From positions 1-34,912 of the forward strand of contig JAIEOM010000202.1 of assembly GCA_019750455.1 (NCBI GenBank): a DNA stretch of 34,912 nucleotides, read 5' to 3'. The translations under genes were made by a program, and so were the position numbers. This stretch comes from Sphingomonadales bacterium. Its GTDB lineage: Bacteria > Pseudomonadota > Alphaproteobacteria > Sphingomonadales > Sphingomonadaceae. Every line of letters starts with the position of its first letter. Positions within the stretch are counted from its first letter, which is position 1. A model generated the notes under the pieces. The model did not search any database and was not told the origin of the DNA. It worked only from the letters and a program-made list of their open reading frames with translations. Below, one piece after another: positions 23,095-30,381 of the stretch.

Positions 23095-25838
23095 GCAGCG
23101 GCTCCTTTCAGGGGTGCGGGTTGGGCGACGGGAGCAGGCGTGCGCCCGCGCTCGATATCGTGCAGCAGGCCGCCGCGGCGGGTGTAGACGAACCACGTCA
23201 GCGCGGCGCAGCTGGCGTAGAAGAACAGGAAGCCCCACAAGGCCGCCATCGGCGATCCGGTTGCGGCAATCGCGCTGCCGAAGCTCTTGGGGATGAAGAA
23301 GGCGCCGTAGGCCGCAATCGCCGAGGTGAAGCCGACGATCGCCGCCGATTCCTTCTCCGCCTGCCGCAGCGCGGCATCAGGCGCGAGTTCCGGCATCAGG
23401 CGCGGAACTTCCTGCCGCATGATGTTGGGGATCATCTGGAAGGTCGAAGCATTGCCCACTCCCGTCATGAAGAACATGAAGATGAACATGCCCAGGAAGC
23501 CCCACCAGCTAGCGGCCTGGATAAAATACATGACCCCGAACACGCCCAGCATCATCAGCACGAAAACCCAGAAGGTGACCCGCGCCCCGCCCCACTTGTC
23601 CGACACCCAGCCGGTCGCCGCCCGGCTCAGCGCGCCGACGAGCGGGCCGAGGAACACGAATTGCAGCACGTCGACTTGCGGAAACTGCTGTTTGGCGAGC
23701 AGCGGCAGGCCAGCCGAAAAGCCGATGAAGCTGCCGAAGGTGCCGGTATAAAGCCAGCACATCAGCCAGTTATGCTTGCGCTGGAAGATCACCGCCTGCT
23801 CGGCGAAGCTGGCTTTGGCATCGGCGATGTCGTTCATCCCGAACCATGCCAGCAGGCTGCTGGCGATGATGAAGGGCACCCACACGAACCCGGCGTTCTG
23901 CAGCCACAGCTGGCCGCCATCCGCCGTCTGCTGTGCAGCCCCGCCGAGCGCGCCGAACACACCTGCAGTGATGATCAGTGGCACGGCGAACTGCATCACC
24001 GACACCCCGAGGTTGCCGAGGCCAGCATTCAGCGCCATCGCGTTGCCCTTGCGCGCCTTGGGGAAGAAGAAGCTGATGTTCGACATCGACGAGGCGAAAT
24101 TGCCCCCGCCAAACCCACACAGCAGCGCCAGCACCAGGAAAATGATGTAGGGCGTATCCGGGTTCTGAACGGCATAGCCGATGCCGAAAGCAGGGATCAG
24201 CAGGGATGCGGTGGAGAGAGTGGTCCACAGCCGCCCGCCAAAGATCGGCACCATGAAGCTGTAGAAAATGCGGAAGGTGGCCCCCGAAAGGCCCGGCAAG
24301 GCCGCCAGCCAGAACAGCTGATCGGTGGTATAGTCGAACCCGACCTGCGGAAGCTTCGCAACCACCACCGACCACACCATCCACACCGCAAAGGCGAGCA
24401 GCAGCGCGGGGATCGAGATATACAGATTGCGCCGGGCGATGCGTTCGCCCTGCGCCTGCCAGAAGGCGGGGTCTTCGGGCTTCCACTCGGCCAGCACCTT
24501 GCTCGGCTGGGCGGCAGCGTGGCGGGTTTCGTCGTGCAGGCCCGCCATTTCCGGGAATTGCGGCAGGCTGCGCGCGTCGATCCCGCTCGCCTTCTGCTCC
24601 ATCTGGCGGATGGCAATGTGCATCCATGCCAGCGCCACGCCAACCAGCGCGAACAGCACCATGAAGCAGCTGGTCCAGATGCCGGTAAGGTCGCTCACCG
24701 CGCCGAACACGATCGGCAGCACGAATCCGCCAAGCCCACCGACCAGGCCCACCAGCCCGCCGACCGCACCGACATGGTTGGGGTAATAGACCGGAATGTG
24801 CTTGAATACCGCCGCCTTGCCCAGCGACATGAAGAAGCCGAGCACGAACACCGTGATCACGAAGGGCACCAAACCCATCGAGGTCGAAAACGCGATGTCG
24901 CCTTCAATCCCATGGATCACGTAATCAGTCGCCGGGTAGGACAGCATGAACAGGCAGACGAGCGACACGCCAAAGGTCGCATACATGATACGGCGCGCGC
25001 CATACTTGTCCGACAGCATCCCGCCATAGGCGCGGAACAGGCTGGCCGAGAGCGAGAAGGTGGCAGCCAGCATGCCTGCCACTTTCACATCGACGCCGTA
25101 AAGCCCGACCATGTATTGCGGCAGCCACAGCGCCAGAGCGACGAAGGCCCCGAATACGAAAAAATAATACAGCGAGAAACGCCACACCTGCTCGTTGCGC
25201 AGCGGTTCGAACTGGTCTTTCAGGCTGCGTGGCGCAATCCCGCCGGCCTTGCGCGCGGCATATTCGGGATCGTCCTTGGCAAGGAGATAGAACAAAACGG
25301 CGACCACTGCGAGCACGCCGGCCCAAACCTGCGCCACACCCTGCCAGCCGATCGCCACCATTACCCATGGGGCAAGAAACTTGGTCACCGCCGCGCCGAC
25401 ATTGCCCATTCCGAAAAAGCCCAGCGCAGAGCCCTGCTTCTCGAGCGGATAGAACTTGGAGACATAGGCCACGCCCACCGCAAATCCGCCGCCCGCCAGC
25501 CCGAGACCGAGCGCGGCCAGCAGCATCAGGTAGTAGTTGTCGCTATAGGACAGCAGGAAAGTCGATGCTGCCGAAGCCAGCATGGTCAGCGGAAAGACGA
25601 TCCGCCCGCCAAACTGGTCGGTCCAGATGCCGAGCATCAGCCGCACCAGCGATCCTGTGAGGATCGGGGTGCCGATCAGCAGCCCGAACTGGGTGTCGTT
25701 GAGGCCGAGTTCCGCCTTGATCTCGATCCCGATGATCGCGAAGATCGTCCACACCGCAAAACAGATGGTGAAGGCAAAGGTGCTCAGCCCCAGCGCGAGG
25801 CCTTGTTCACTCTGCGTTGCTGTAACGCCCGGTCCCAT
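23091..25838 (-). CDS. narK: NarK, fused NarK1-NarK2 nitrate/nitrite transporter
   Basis: 915 residues made of two major-facilitator halves. The first (about 1-415; FAFTICFAVWTIFAIIGIEI, GIWTDQFGGRIVF, LGLGLAGGGFAVGVAYVSKF) resembles NarK1, a proton-linked nitrate importer. A charged linker (about 415-465) joins it to the second (AFAVWMVWSVVVAKLPQVGF, GFGGGNFASSMSNISFFFPK), resembling NarK2, a nitrate/nitrite antiporter. Such fusions are known in Paracoccus. It thus imports nitrate and exports nitrite. The start at 25838 is set by GGGAG 6 bases upstream; an in-frame TTG at 25862 is unlikely. It heads the 11-gene nar-moa unit and lies below two FNR-type boxes. Confidence 0.95.
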   Translation of the reverse strand: MGPGVTATQSEQGLALGLSTFAFTICFAVWTIFAIIGIEIKAELGLNDTQFGLLIGTPILTGSLVRLMLGIWTDQFGGRIVFPLTMLASAASTFLLSYSDNYYLMLLAALGLGLAGGGFAVGVAYVSKFYPLEKQGSALGFFGMGNVGAAVTKFLAPWVMVAIGWQGVAQVWAGVLAVVAVLFYLLAKDDPEYAARKAGGIAPRSLKDQFEPLRNEQVWRFSLYYFFVFGAFVALALWLPQYMVGLYGVDVKVAGMLAATFSLSASLFRAYGGMLSDKYGARRIMYATFGVSLVCLFMLSYPATDYVIHGIEGDIAFSTSMGLVPFVITVFVLGFFMSLGKAAVFKHIPVYYPNHVGAVGGLVGLVGGLGGFVLPIVFGAVSDLTGIWTSCFMVLFALVGVALAWMHIAIRQMEQKASGIDARSLPQFPEMAGLHDETRHAAAQPSKVLAEWKPEDPAFWQAQGERIARRNLYISIPALLLAFAVWMVWSVVVAKLPQVGFDYTTDQLFWLAALPGLSGATFRIFYSFMVPIFGGRLWTTLSTASLLIPAFGIGYAVQNPDTPYIIFLVLALLCGFGGGNFASSMSNISFFFPKARKGNAMALNAGLGNLGVSVMQFAVPLIITAGVFGALGGAAQQTADGGQLWLQNAGFVWVPFIIASSLLAWFGMNDIADAKASFAEQAVIFQRKHNWLMCWLYTGTFGSFIGFSAGLPLLAKQQFPQVDVLQFVFLGPLVGALSRAATGWVSDKWGGARVTFWVFVLMMLGVFGVMYFIQAASWWGFLGMFIFMFFMTGVGNASTFQMIPNIMRQEVPRLMPELAPDAALRQAEKESAAIVGFTSAIAAYGAFFIPKSFGSAIAATGSPMAALWGFLFFYASCAALTWFVYTRRGGLLHDIERGRTPAPVAQPAPLKGAAA

Positions 25839-25901
25839 GTGCAACTCCCGTTCCGATCCCAAAGTCCGGGTTGCTGGTGCAGGGTCTCATGCGCTGACTG
25901 T

Positions 25902-25915
25902 TTGACCAAGATCAA
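25902..25915. promoter_or_regulatory. FNR-type box upstream of narK
   Basis: TTGACcaagATCAA matches the FNR/FixK dyad TTGAY-N4-RTCAA without mismatch. Its centre is 70.5 bases before the narK ATG, so a class II promoter (box at -41.5) would start transcription near 25867 and leave a leader of about 29 bases. Confidence 0.85.
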
Positions 25916-25994
25916 AAGCGCGCTGGGACTACGGGCAAAATCGTTTCGGCCTGATCGATGCCGTGAGCAGCGCCGATCAATGTCAAGTCAGTGA

Positions 25995-26008
25995 TTGATG
26001 TGTATCAA
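25995..26008. promoter_or_regulatory. FNR-type box upstream of the NarR-like regulator gene
   Basis: TTGATgtgtATCAA is a perfect FNR/NNR-type dyad. Its centre is 42.5 bases before the ATG of the plus-strand regulator gene and about 93 bases above the other narK box, so it may serve the regulator, narK, or both. Confidence 0.88.
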
Positions 26009-26043
26009 TTCATTCACTAGCCTAGCCGCTTAACCAGACGGTC

Positions 26044-26745
26044 ATGAGCCTTATGAGAATCGGCGAGAAGCCAGAGATTGCCCGCCTTCCGCTATTCCGC
26101 GACATGGATGACGCCATGCGCGAGCGCGTGCTGTCGGGATCGTTCCTGCAGGTCTTCCCGCCGCAGCTGACCCTGTTTGAACGCGGACAGCAGGCCGATT
26201 TCCTGCACGTGCTGGTGGATGGTCTGGTGGAACTTTATGTTTCTGGCACCGGACGCGACACCACGATGAAAATCGTCGAGCCGGTGACCAGCTTCATCCT
26301 CGCCGCGGTGATGACCGATCTGCCCTATCTGATGTCGGCGCGCACGCTGACCTCTTCGCGGGTGTTGCTGGTGCCGGCAGCTTTGATGCGCGAGGTCATC
26401 CGCAAGGATACCGCGCTGATGCAGGCGACGATGCATGAACTGGCGCTGGGCTACCGCGACATGGTGCGCGCGCTCACCGACATGAAGCTGCGCCAGTCAG
26501 CCGAGCGGCTCGCCAACCATCTGCTCGAATTCAGCGCCCAGCGCGGCAACGCCTGGGACTTCGAACTGAGTGGCGAAAAGCGCGTGCTCGCCTCGCTGCT
26601 GGGGATGACGCCCGAAAACCTCAGCCGCGCCTTTGGCACGCTGAAGGAACAAGGGGTCAGCGTGAACGGCGCGCGGGTGCGGATCGAAGATCGCGCCGCG
26701 CTGGCCGCCTTTGCCCGGCCCGATCCGGTGCCGGCTGACCGCTGA
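26044..26745 (+). CDS. Crp/Fnr family regulator, NarR-like (no cysteines)
   Basis: 233 residues: cAMP-receptor-like sensor domain (about 10-130; QADFLHVLVDGLVELYVSG), dimerisation helix, and C-terminal HTH_Crp domain with recognition helix TPENLSRAFGTLKEQGV. It has no cysteine at all, so it cannot hold an FNR-type iron-sulphur cluster. Lack of cysteines and divergence from narK match NarR, the nitrate/nitrite-responding activator of narKGHJI in Paracoccus; DNR/NNR-type NO sensors are the alternative. No good ribosome binding site precedes the ATG, and the FNR-type box centre is 42.5 bases upstream, so a leaderless transcript is possible. Confidence 0.85.
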   Translation: MSLMRIGEKPEIARLPLFRDMDDAMRERVLSGSFLQVFPPQLTLFERGQQADFLHVLVDGLVELYVSGTGRDTTMKIVEPVTSFILAAVMTDLPYLMSARTLTSSRVLLVPAALMREVIRKDTALMQATMHELALGYRDMVRALTDMKLRQSAERLANHLLEFSAQRGNAWDFELSGEKRVLASLLGMTPENLSRAFGTLKEQGVSVNGARVRIEDRAALAAFARPDPVPADR

Positions 26746-26757
26746 GCCGCGCCCGGA

Positions 26758-27378
26758 ATGAGCGCGCCGCCCGAAACCCGGCTTGCTGTCAGCGCCAAGG
26801 AGGCGGCTCGTATCCGCACAGCGGTGCGCATGGCGGATGTGTCGTTGCTCGGCCCCGGCTACCGCATCGCCGACGAGTGCGATGTGCCCGCGCTGATCGA
26901 CCTGCTGTCCGATCCGCGCGTGTCCGATCCGATCTATGATCTGCCGCGCCCCTTCACGCCCGAAAATATTGCCAGATGGGTCCGCGAGGCACGCGACCGC
27001 CAGCACGGCGGCGAGGCGGTGCTGGCCGTGCTCCCCGGTGACGGCGGCGGCATCGCCAGCTATTCCTATTTCACCATCTGGCCCGAGCATTCCGCCGCCG
27101 AGATCGGCGGAGCCTATCGCGCCGCTGCCCAGAGCCGCGGCACCGGCAAGGCTGGCGCGGCGCGCAGTTTCGGGTGGATGTTCGATCACCTCGGCGTGCA
27201 GCTGATCGGCCTGACCGCCGCGCTCGACAATCATCGCTCGGCCCGCGTGATCGAGGCGGCCGGCTTCCGCTTCATTGGTGAGCGCGACAGCATCCGCCCG
27301 GATGGCAGCCTGCGCCGCTCACGCTACTGGGAACTCACTCGCGAGGAATGGCACCGGCTGCAAGCCCTCAGAAGCTGA
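26758..27378 (+). CDS. GNAT family N-acetyltransferase
   Basis: 206 residues, RimJ/RimL-like fold. Visible elements are IADECDVPALIDLLSDPRV at the N-terminal half, EIGGAYRAAAQSRGTGKAGA (where acetyl-CoA pyrophosphate-binding Q/R-x2-G-x-G/A is expected), and LTAALDNHRSARVIEAAGF with RFIGERDSIRPDG at the end. Substrate unknown; it could acetylate a protein N-terminus or a small amine. It follows the NarR-like gene by about 12 bases and is probably co-transcribed. An internal start at the MADVSLLGP methionine would drop a 24-residue leader. Its 3' end overlaps that of the convergent porin gene by 11 bases. Confidence 0.8.
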   Translation: MSAPPETRLAVSAKEAARIRTAVRMADVSLLGPGYRIADECDVPALIDLLSDPRVSDPIYDLPRPFTPENIARWVREARDRQHGGEAVLAVLPGDGGGIASYSYFTIWPEHSAAEIGGAYRAAAQSRGTGKAGAARSFGWMFDHLGVQLIGLTAALDNHRSARVIEAAGFRFIGERDSIRPDGSLRRSRYWELTREEWHRLQALRS

Positions 27379-28594
27379 ATTGCAGCGACAGCCAGCCCTT
27401 GGTGGTATCGGCACCAAAGCCGTCTGCCGCGTAGTGCGCAAACTTGCCGAGCAGAACGAGATTGGTGCGGATCGGGTAGACCGCCAGCAGATCAAGCTCC
27501 TGCCCGTAAGCCGCATCGCGCCGCGTCGCGGCAAAATCATGCACGATCGCACGCAGGGTTAGGCCCTTCAAAGCGCCGCCTGCAAACTTGTAGCCGACCT
27601 CGCCATACAGATCGCGCAGGCCATCCGGCGGGGTGACGAGGAACTTGTCGGCCCAGCCGTTGAAGGCGTGGAGCGTCGCCAGCGGGGTCTGCAAGGCCGC
27701 CGCGCCATTGCCCTCCAGCCGCTCCAGCCCCGCCTTCACCGCCCAACCGCCGAATGCCACGCCCGGCTCGATCAGCAGGTAATCGAGCGCGAAATTGGCG
27801 GGATTGGCCGCATGATCGGATTGCCGTGCATATTCGGCGGCGTAGAGCAGCTTTGCGCCCTTGGCCAAGGGTTGATCGCCGATCAGCCGCACCCCCATGG
27901 TGCGAGACGAACTGCCGGGGTGCGACGGAATGTCGAGCCAGAAGCCATAGGCCGACACCGTGCCGATCGGGCTGCCCGAATAGGCGATCCGCGCTGCATT
28001 GATATCGGTATCGCGGAACACCCCTTGCGGCGAATCCTCGCCGAAGATCCGGTCGACCCGCCAGGCGTTGAAATAGTCGATCGCCACGCCCTTGGCCGGG
28101 CGCAGTGTCACTTGCGCCAGATCCAGCGTCTGGTCGTTCTGGCGCCAATCGACCGAGCCGATCCAGCGCTGGTTATCGAGATTGACCGCCCGCCGCCCCG
28201 CAGCGAGCTCGACGGCGGCATGGGGCTTCCACCGGACAAATGCCTGATTGAGCTGCACCGATTCCGGGTCCGCCACCACCGGGAATGCGGCCTTGCCGTT
28301 GACCGTGTCATTGAAATCTTCCGGCCCCAACCAAACGATCCCCTCGCCTTCGACCTGCAGGCTGAAGCCGTGCCAGTCGCCCAGCCTGAACCCGGCCCGG
28401 ATTCGCAGTGTCGAAGCGGCGGCATCTTCCGGCAACCCGTCCTGATCGACCACTTCGATCCGGTATCGCAGATCGCCATAGGGATCGAGGGTGACGGCAT
28501 CGGCTTCAGGCGGCGGCGCGGTTTCGGCTTGCGCGGCAACCGGCAGCGCCAGAGTGACGATGAGGGCGAGCAGGGGGAGCGATGCTTGATTCAT
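27368..28594 (-). CDS. Outer-membrane porin, alginate-export family
   Basis: 408 residues. A signal peptide is clear (SLPLLALIVTLALPVAAQAE, cleavage after AQA). The mature part is rich in alternating beta-strands, with LDPYGDLRYRIEVVDQDG, LAAGRRAVNLDNQRWIGSVD and DIPSHPGSSSRTMG recalling the Alginate_exp porin family, and it ends in aromatic Phe (WLSLQFSF), the usual outer-membrane assembly signal. Family members allow passage of various anions or solutes, and alginate itself is not implied. In this cluster a nitrate/nitrite route is possible (inference). The start at 28594 is set by the signal peptide; the ribosome binding site is weak, and an FNR-type box centre is exactly 41.5 bases upstream. 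Confidence 0.85.
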   Translation of the reverse strand: MNQASLPLLALIVTLALPVAAQAETAPPPEADAVTLDPYGDLRYRIEVVDQDGLPEDAAASTLRIRAGFRLGDWHGFSLQVEGEGIVWLGPEDFNDTVNGKAAFPVVADPESVQLNQAFVRWKPHAAVELAAGRRAVNLDNQRWIGSVDWRQNDQTLDLAQVTLRPAKGVAIDYFNAWRVDRIFGEDSPQGVFRDTDINAARIAYSGSPIGTVSAYGFWLDIPSHPGSSSRTMGVRLIGDQPLAKGAKLLYAAEYARQSDHAANPANFALDYLLIEPGVAFGGWAVKAGLERLEGNGAAALQTPLATLHAFNGWADKFLVTPPDGLRDLYGEVGYKFAGGALKGLTLRAIVHDFAATRRDAAYGQELDLLAVYPIRTNLVLLGKFAHYAADGFGADTTKGWLSLQFSF

Positions 28595-28628
28595 GCTGCG
28601 TGAAATACCCCTGCGTCCGCCAGCGTAA

Positions 28629-28642
28629 TTGATCTGCATCAA
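28629..28642. promoter_or_regulatory. FNR-type box between porin and membrane protein genes
   Basis: TTGATctgcATCAA is a perfect FNR-type dyad. Its centre is 41.5 bases from the minus-strand porin ATG and 42.5 bases from the plus-strand ATG at 28678, near symmetry that could activate both genes. Confidence 0.88.
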
Positions 28643-28677
28643 GGATGGCGCGGCACAGGGCCGCTAGATCATCAGGT

Positions 28678-29148
28678 ATGGACATCGACTGGTTCACTCT
28701 CGCCCGCGTGGCGCATGTCGCTTCGGTGGTTGGCTGGATCGGCGGGGTGTGGTTTGTCACATTCGTGGTGATGCCCGCCATCGCCCACAGCGAAGCGCCC
28801 GCAGCGCGCCTCGCCGCCTTCCACCGGATCGAGCAGGGCTTTGCCCCGCAAGCCCAATTCTGGGTGCTGCTGGCAGGGGCCTCTGGGCTGTGGATGACGT
28901 GGGAGGCGGACCTGTGGTGGCGCTTTGCCGATCCGGCGCTGTGGTGGATGCACGCGATGGTTGCGCTGTGGCTGGTGTTTGCGCTGATGCTGTTCGTGGC
29001 CGAGCCGCTGGTGCTGCACCATCGCATGGCCCATTCGCCCGATCCGGCGGCCGATTGGCAGCGGATGGTGTGGGTGCACCGGGTGCTTTCAGTCGCTGCG
29101 CTGATCACGACGCTCGGCGCGATGGCCGGGGCGCACGGGCTGATCTAG
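28678..29148 (+). CDS. Four-helix membrane protein, CopD-like
   Basis: 156 residues with four hydrophobic segments: VAHVASVVGWIGGVWFVTFV, FWVLLAGASGLWMTW, WWMHAMVALWLVFALMLFVA and RVLSVAALITTLGAMAGAHG. Histidines sit at helix edges (ARVAHVAS, WWMHAMV, LVLHHRMAH, MVWVHRVL), suggesting haem or metal binding as in CopD-type or HemJ-type proteins. No family is certain. The start at 28678 fits the first helix and a short AGG before the ATG. The FNR-type box upstream suggests expression at low oxygen. It is convergent with the second Crp/Fnr gene, stop to stop within 7 bases. Confidence 0.75.
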   Translation: MDIDWFTLARVAHVASVVGWIGGVWFVTFVVMPAIAHSEAPAARLAAFHRIEQGFAPQAQFWVLLAGASGLWMTWEADLWWRFADPALWWMHAMVALWLVFALMLFVAEPLVLHHRMAHSPDPAADWQRMVWVHRVLSVAALITTLGAMAGAHGLI

Positions 29149-29154
29149 GCGCGC

Positions 29155-29898
29155 TCAGGAAGGCGCAAATGCTGGTTCGGCAGGCTGTATAGCCGTGACA
29201 GCTTGGCGCGGTTCGACATTTCCCGCCTGCTCGGCCAGCCGCGCCAGATCATGGAGGATGATGCAGGATCGCCCGCGGGTGTCGATGATCCCGTCCTCTT
29301 TCAAATCGGTCAACTGGCGGCTGACGGTTTCGATGGTCAGGCCGATGCTCTCCCCGATATCGCGGCGCGTCATCGGCAGATCGATGCAGCCGGGCTCGCC
29401 ATCGGGGCATTCGAGCCGCTCTGCCATGCCCAGCAGAAAGCCCGCGAGCCGTTCACGCGCGGTCTTGCGACCGAGGTTTACGGCCTTGTCTCGGCAGCGG
29501 AACAGAGCGGTCTGGGTGCGTTCGAGCAGCGTCCGCATCACCCGCGGGCTGGCCGCCGCGCGGGTATAGAAGGCCGCTGCCGGAAACAGCGTCAGCGCAC
29601 TGTCGCACAGTCCGGTGACCACATGACGATGCAGCCCTACTGGCGGGACCGAGAAGATATCGCCGCCAAAGTGGAACGCGACGATCTGGTGCCGCCCGCG
29701 TGATGCCAGCGCGCTCAGCTTGGTCGCGCCTTCGGTCAGAAAAACCAGCGTGGCGGCATCGGGATCGGTTTCGACTGTCTGCCCGCGGGTGATCTGCACC
29801 TGCGTGGCCAGTTCGCCCAGCTTGCGGGCAAGCTCGCTCCCCGGCTCGATCCCGAAAGTGGCACGCAGGAACAGGTTATACGAGCCGGGATTGGCCAT
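29155..29898 (-). CDS. Crp/Fnr family regulator, FixK/FNR-type DNA binding
   Basis: About 247 residues. The C-terminal domain has MTRRDIGESIGLTIETVSRQ, whose E-x2-S-R recognition helix is that of proteins reading TTGAT-N4-ATCAA sites. The N-terminal [4Fe-4S] cysteine cluster of FNR is missing; cysteines occur in GLCDSA, FRCRDK, ECPDGEPGC and RSCII. It is therefore FixK-like rather than a classic oxygen sensor. Starts at 29964, 29934 and 29898 are in frame. I choose 29898, since 29964 lies inside the FNR-type box and a class II start site near 29923 would give a 25-base leader with GAGG 5 bases before the ATG. It is likely to control the boxes in this region, including its own. Confidence 0.88.
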   Translation of the reverse strand: MANPGSYNLFLRATFGIEPGSELARKLGELATQVQITRGQTVETDPDAATLVFLTEGATKLSALASRGRHQIVAFHFGGDIFSVPPVGLHRHVVTGLCDSALTLFPAAAFYTRAAASPRVMRTLLERTQTALFRCRDKAVNLGRKTARERLAGFLLGMAERLECPDGEPGCIDLPMTRRDIGESIGLTIETVSRQLTDLKEDGIIDTRGRSCIILHDLARLAEQAGNVEPRQAVTAIQPAEPAFAPS

Positions 29899-29957
29899 GG
29901 CAGCCTCGCGCAGAGATTTCGATGGTCGCCCCATGCCCGCTGAGCGCGAAGGTTGCC

Positions 29958-29971
29958 TTGACATATATCAA
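29958..29971. promoter_or_regulatory. FNR-type box between Crp/Fnr gene and ferredoxin gene
   Basis: TTGACatatATCAA is a perfect FNR-type dyad. Its centre is 66.5 bases from the chosen start of the minus-strand regulator and 67.5 bases from the ferredoxin ATG, so class II starts would give leaders of about 25 bases both ways. A TTACAC at 29994-29999 could be the -10 element for the ferredoxin. Confidence 0.85.
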
Positions 29972-30031
29972 TGACCGAGCGGCCTCGGCTTGCTTACACG
30001 AGTGTCAGCAGCAAGCGGAGTTTCATCACCA

Positions 30032-30352
30032 ATGCCGATGATTACCTATGTCGAACACAATGGAACGCCGCACACAGTCGCCAGCCCCGACGGCATCAGC
30101 CTGATGGAGGCCGCCACCATGCACAAGGTTCCGGGGATCGAGGGTGATTGCGGCGGCTTTTGCGCCTGCGGCACCTGCCATTGCTACATCGCGGCAGAGG
30201 ACGCTGCGCGCCTGCCCGCCATGCACGAGCTGGAACGCGCCACACTCGATTTTGCCTATGACGTCGACAGCCGCAGCCGCTTGTCGTGCCAGATCCCGGT
30301 CACCCCCGCGCTCGACGGCATCATCGTCCAATTGCCCGCGCGCCAATATTGA
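30032..30352 (+). CDS. [2Fe-2S] ferredoxin, adrenodoxin/ISC-like
   Basis: 106 residues. The cluster ligands are Cys40, Cys46, Cys49 (GDCGGFCACGTC, C-x5-C-x2-C) and Cys86 (LSCQIPV), the order of vertebrate-type/adrenodoxin-like ferredoxins. Two further cysteines (Cys44 and Cys51) sit within the loop, which is unusual. Such proteins feed electrons to oxygenases or to iron-sulphur assembly. It lies 29 bases before the di-iron protein gene on the same strand, so it is the obvious electron donor. A GGAG is 11 bases before the first ATG (30032), and the second ATG at 30038 is an alternative. Confidence 0.92.
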   Translation: MPMITYVEHNGTPHTVASPDGISLMEAATMHKVPGIEGDCGGFCACGTCHCYIAAEDAARLPAMHELERATLDFAYDVDSRSRLSCQIPVTPALDGIIVQLPARQY

Positions 30353-30381
30353 ACACCCGGACACCATAAAGGGAGAGAGCG

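Noticed and set aside
21280-23187. 635-codon open frame on the plus strand opposite narG
   Set aside because: Antisense shadow of narG.
23121-25994. 957-codon open frame on the plus strand opposite narK
   Set aside because: Its length is striking, but the product is rich in His, Gln, Arg and Glu, as expected from the complement of hydrophobic membrane-protein codons.
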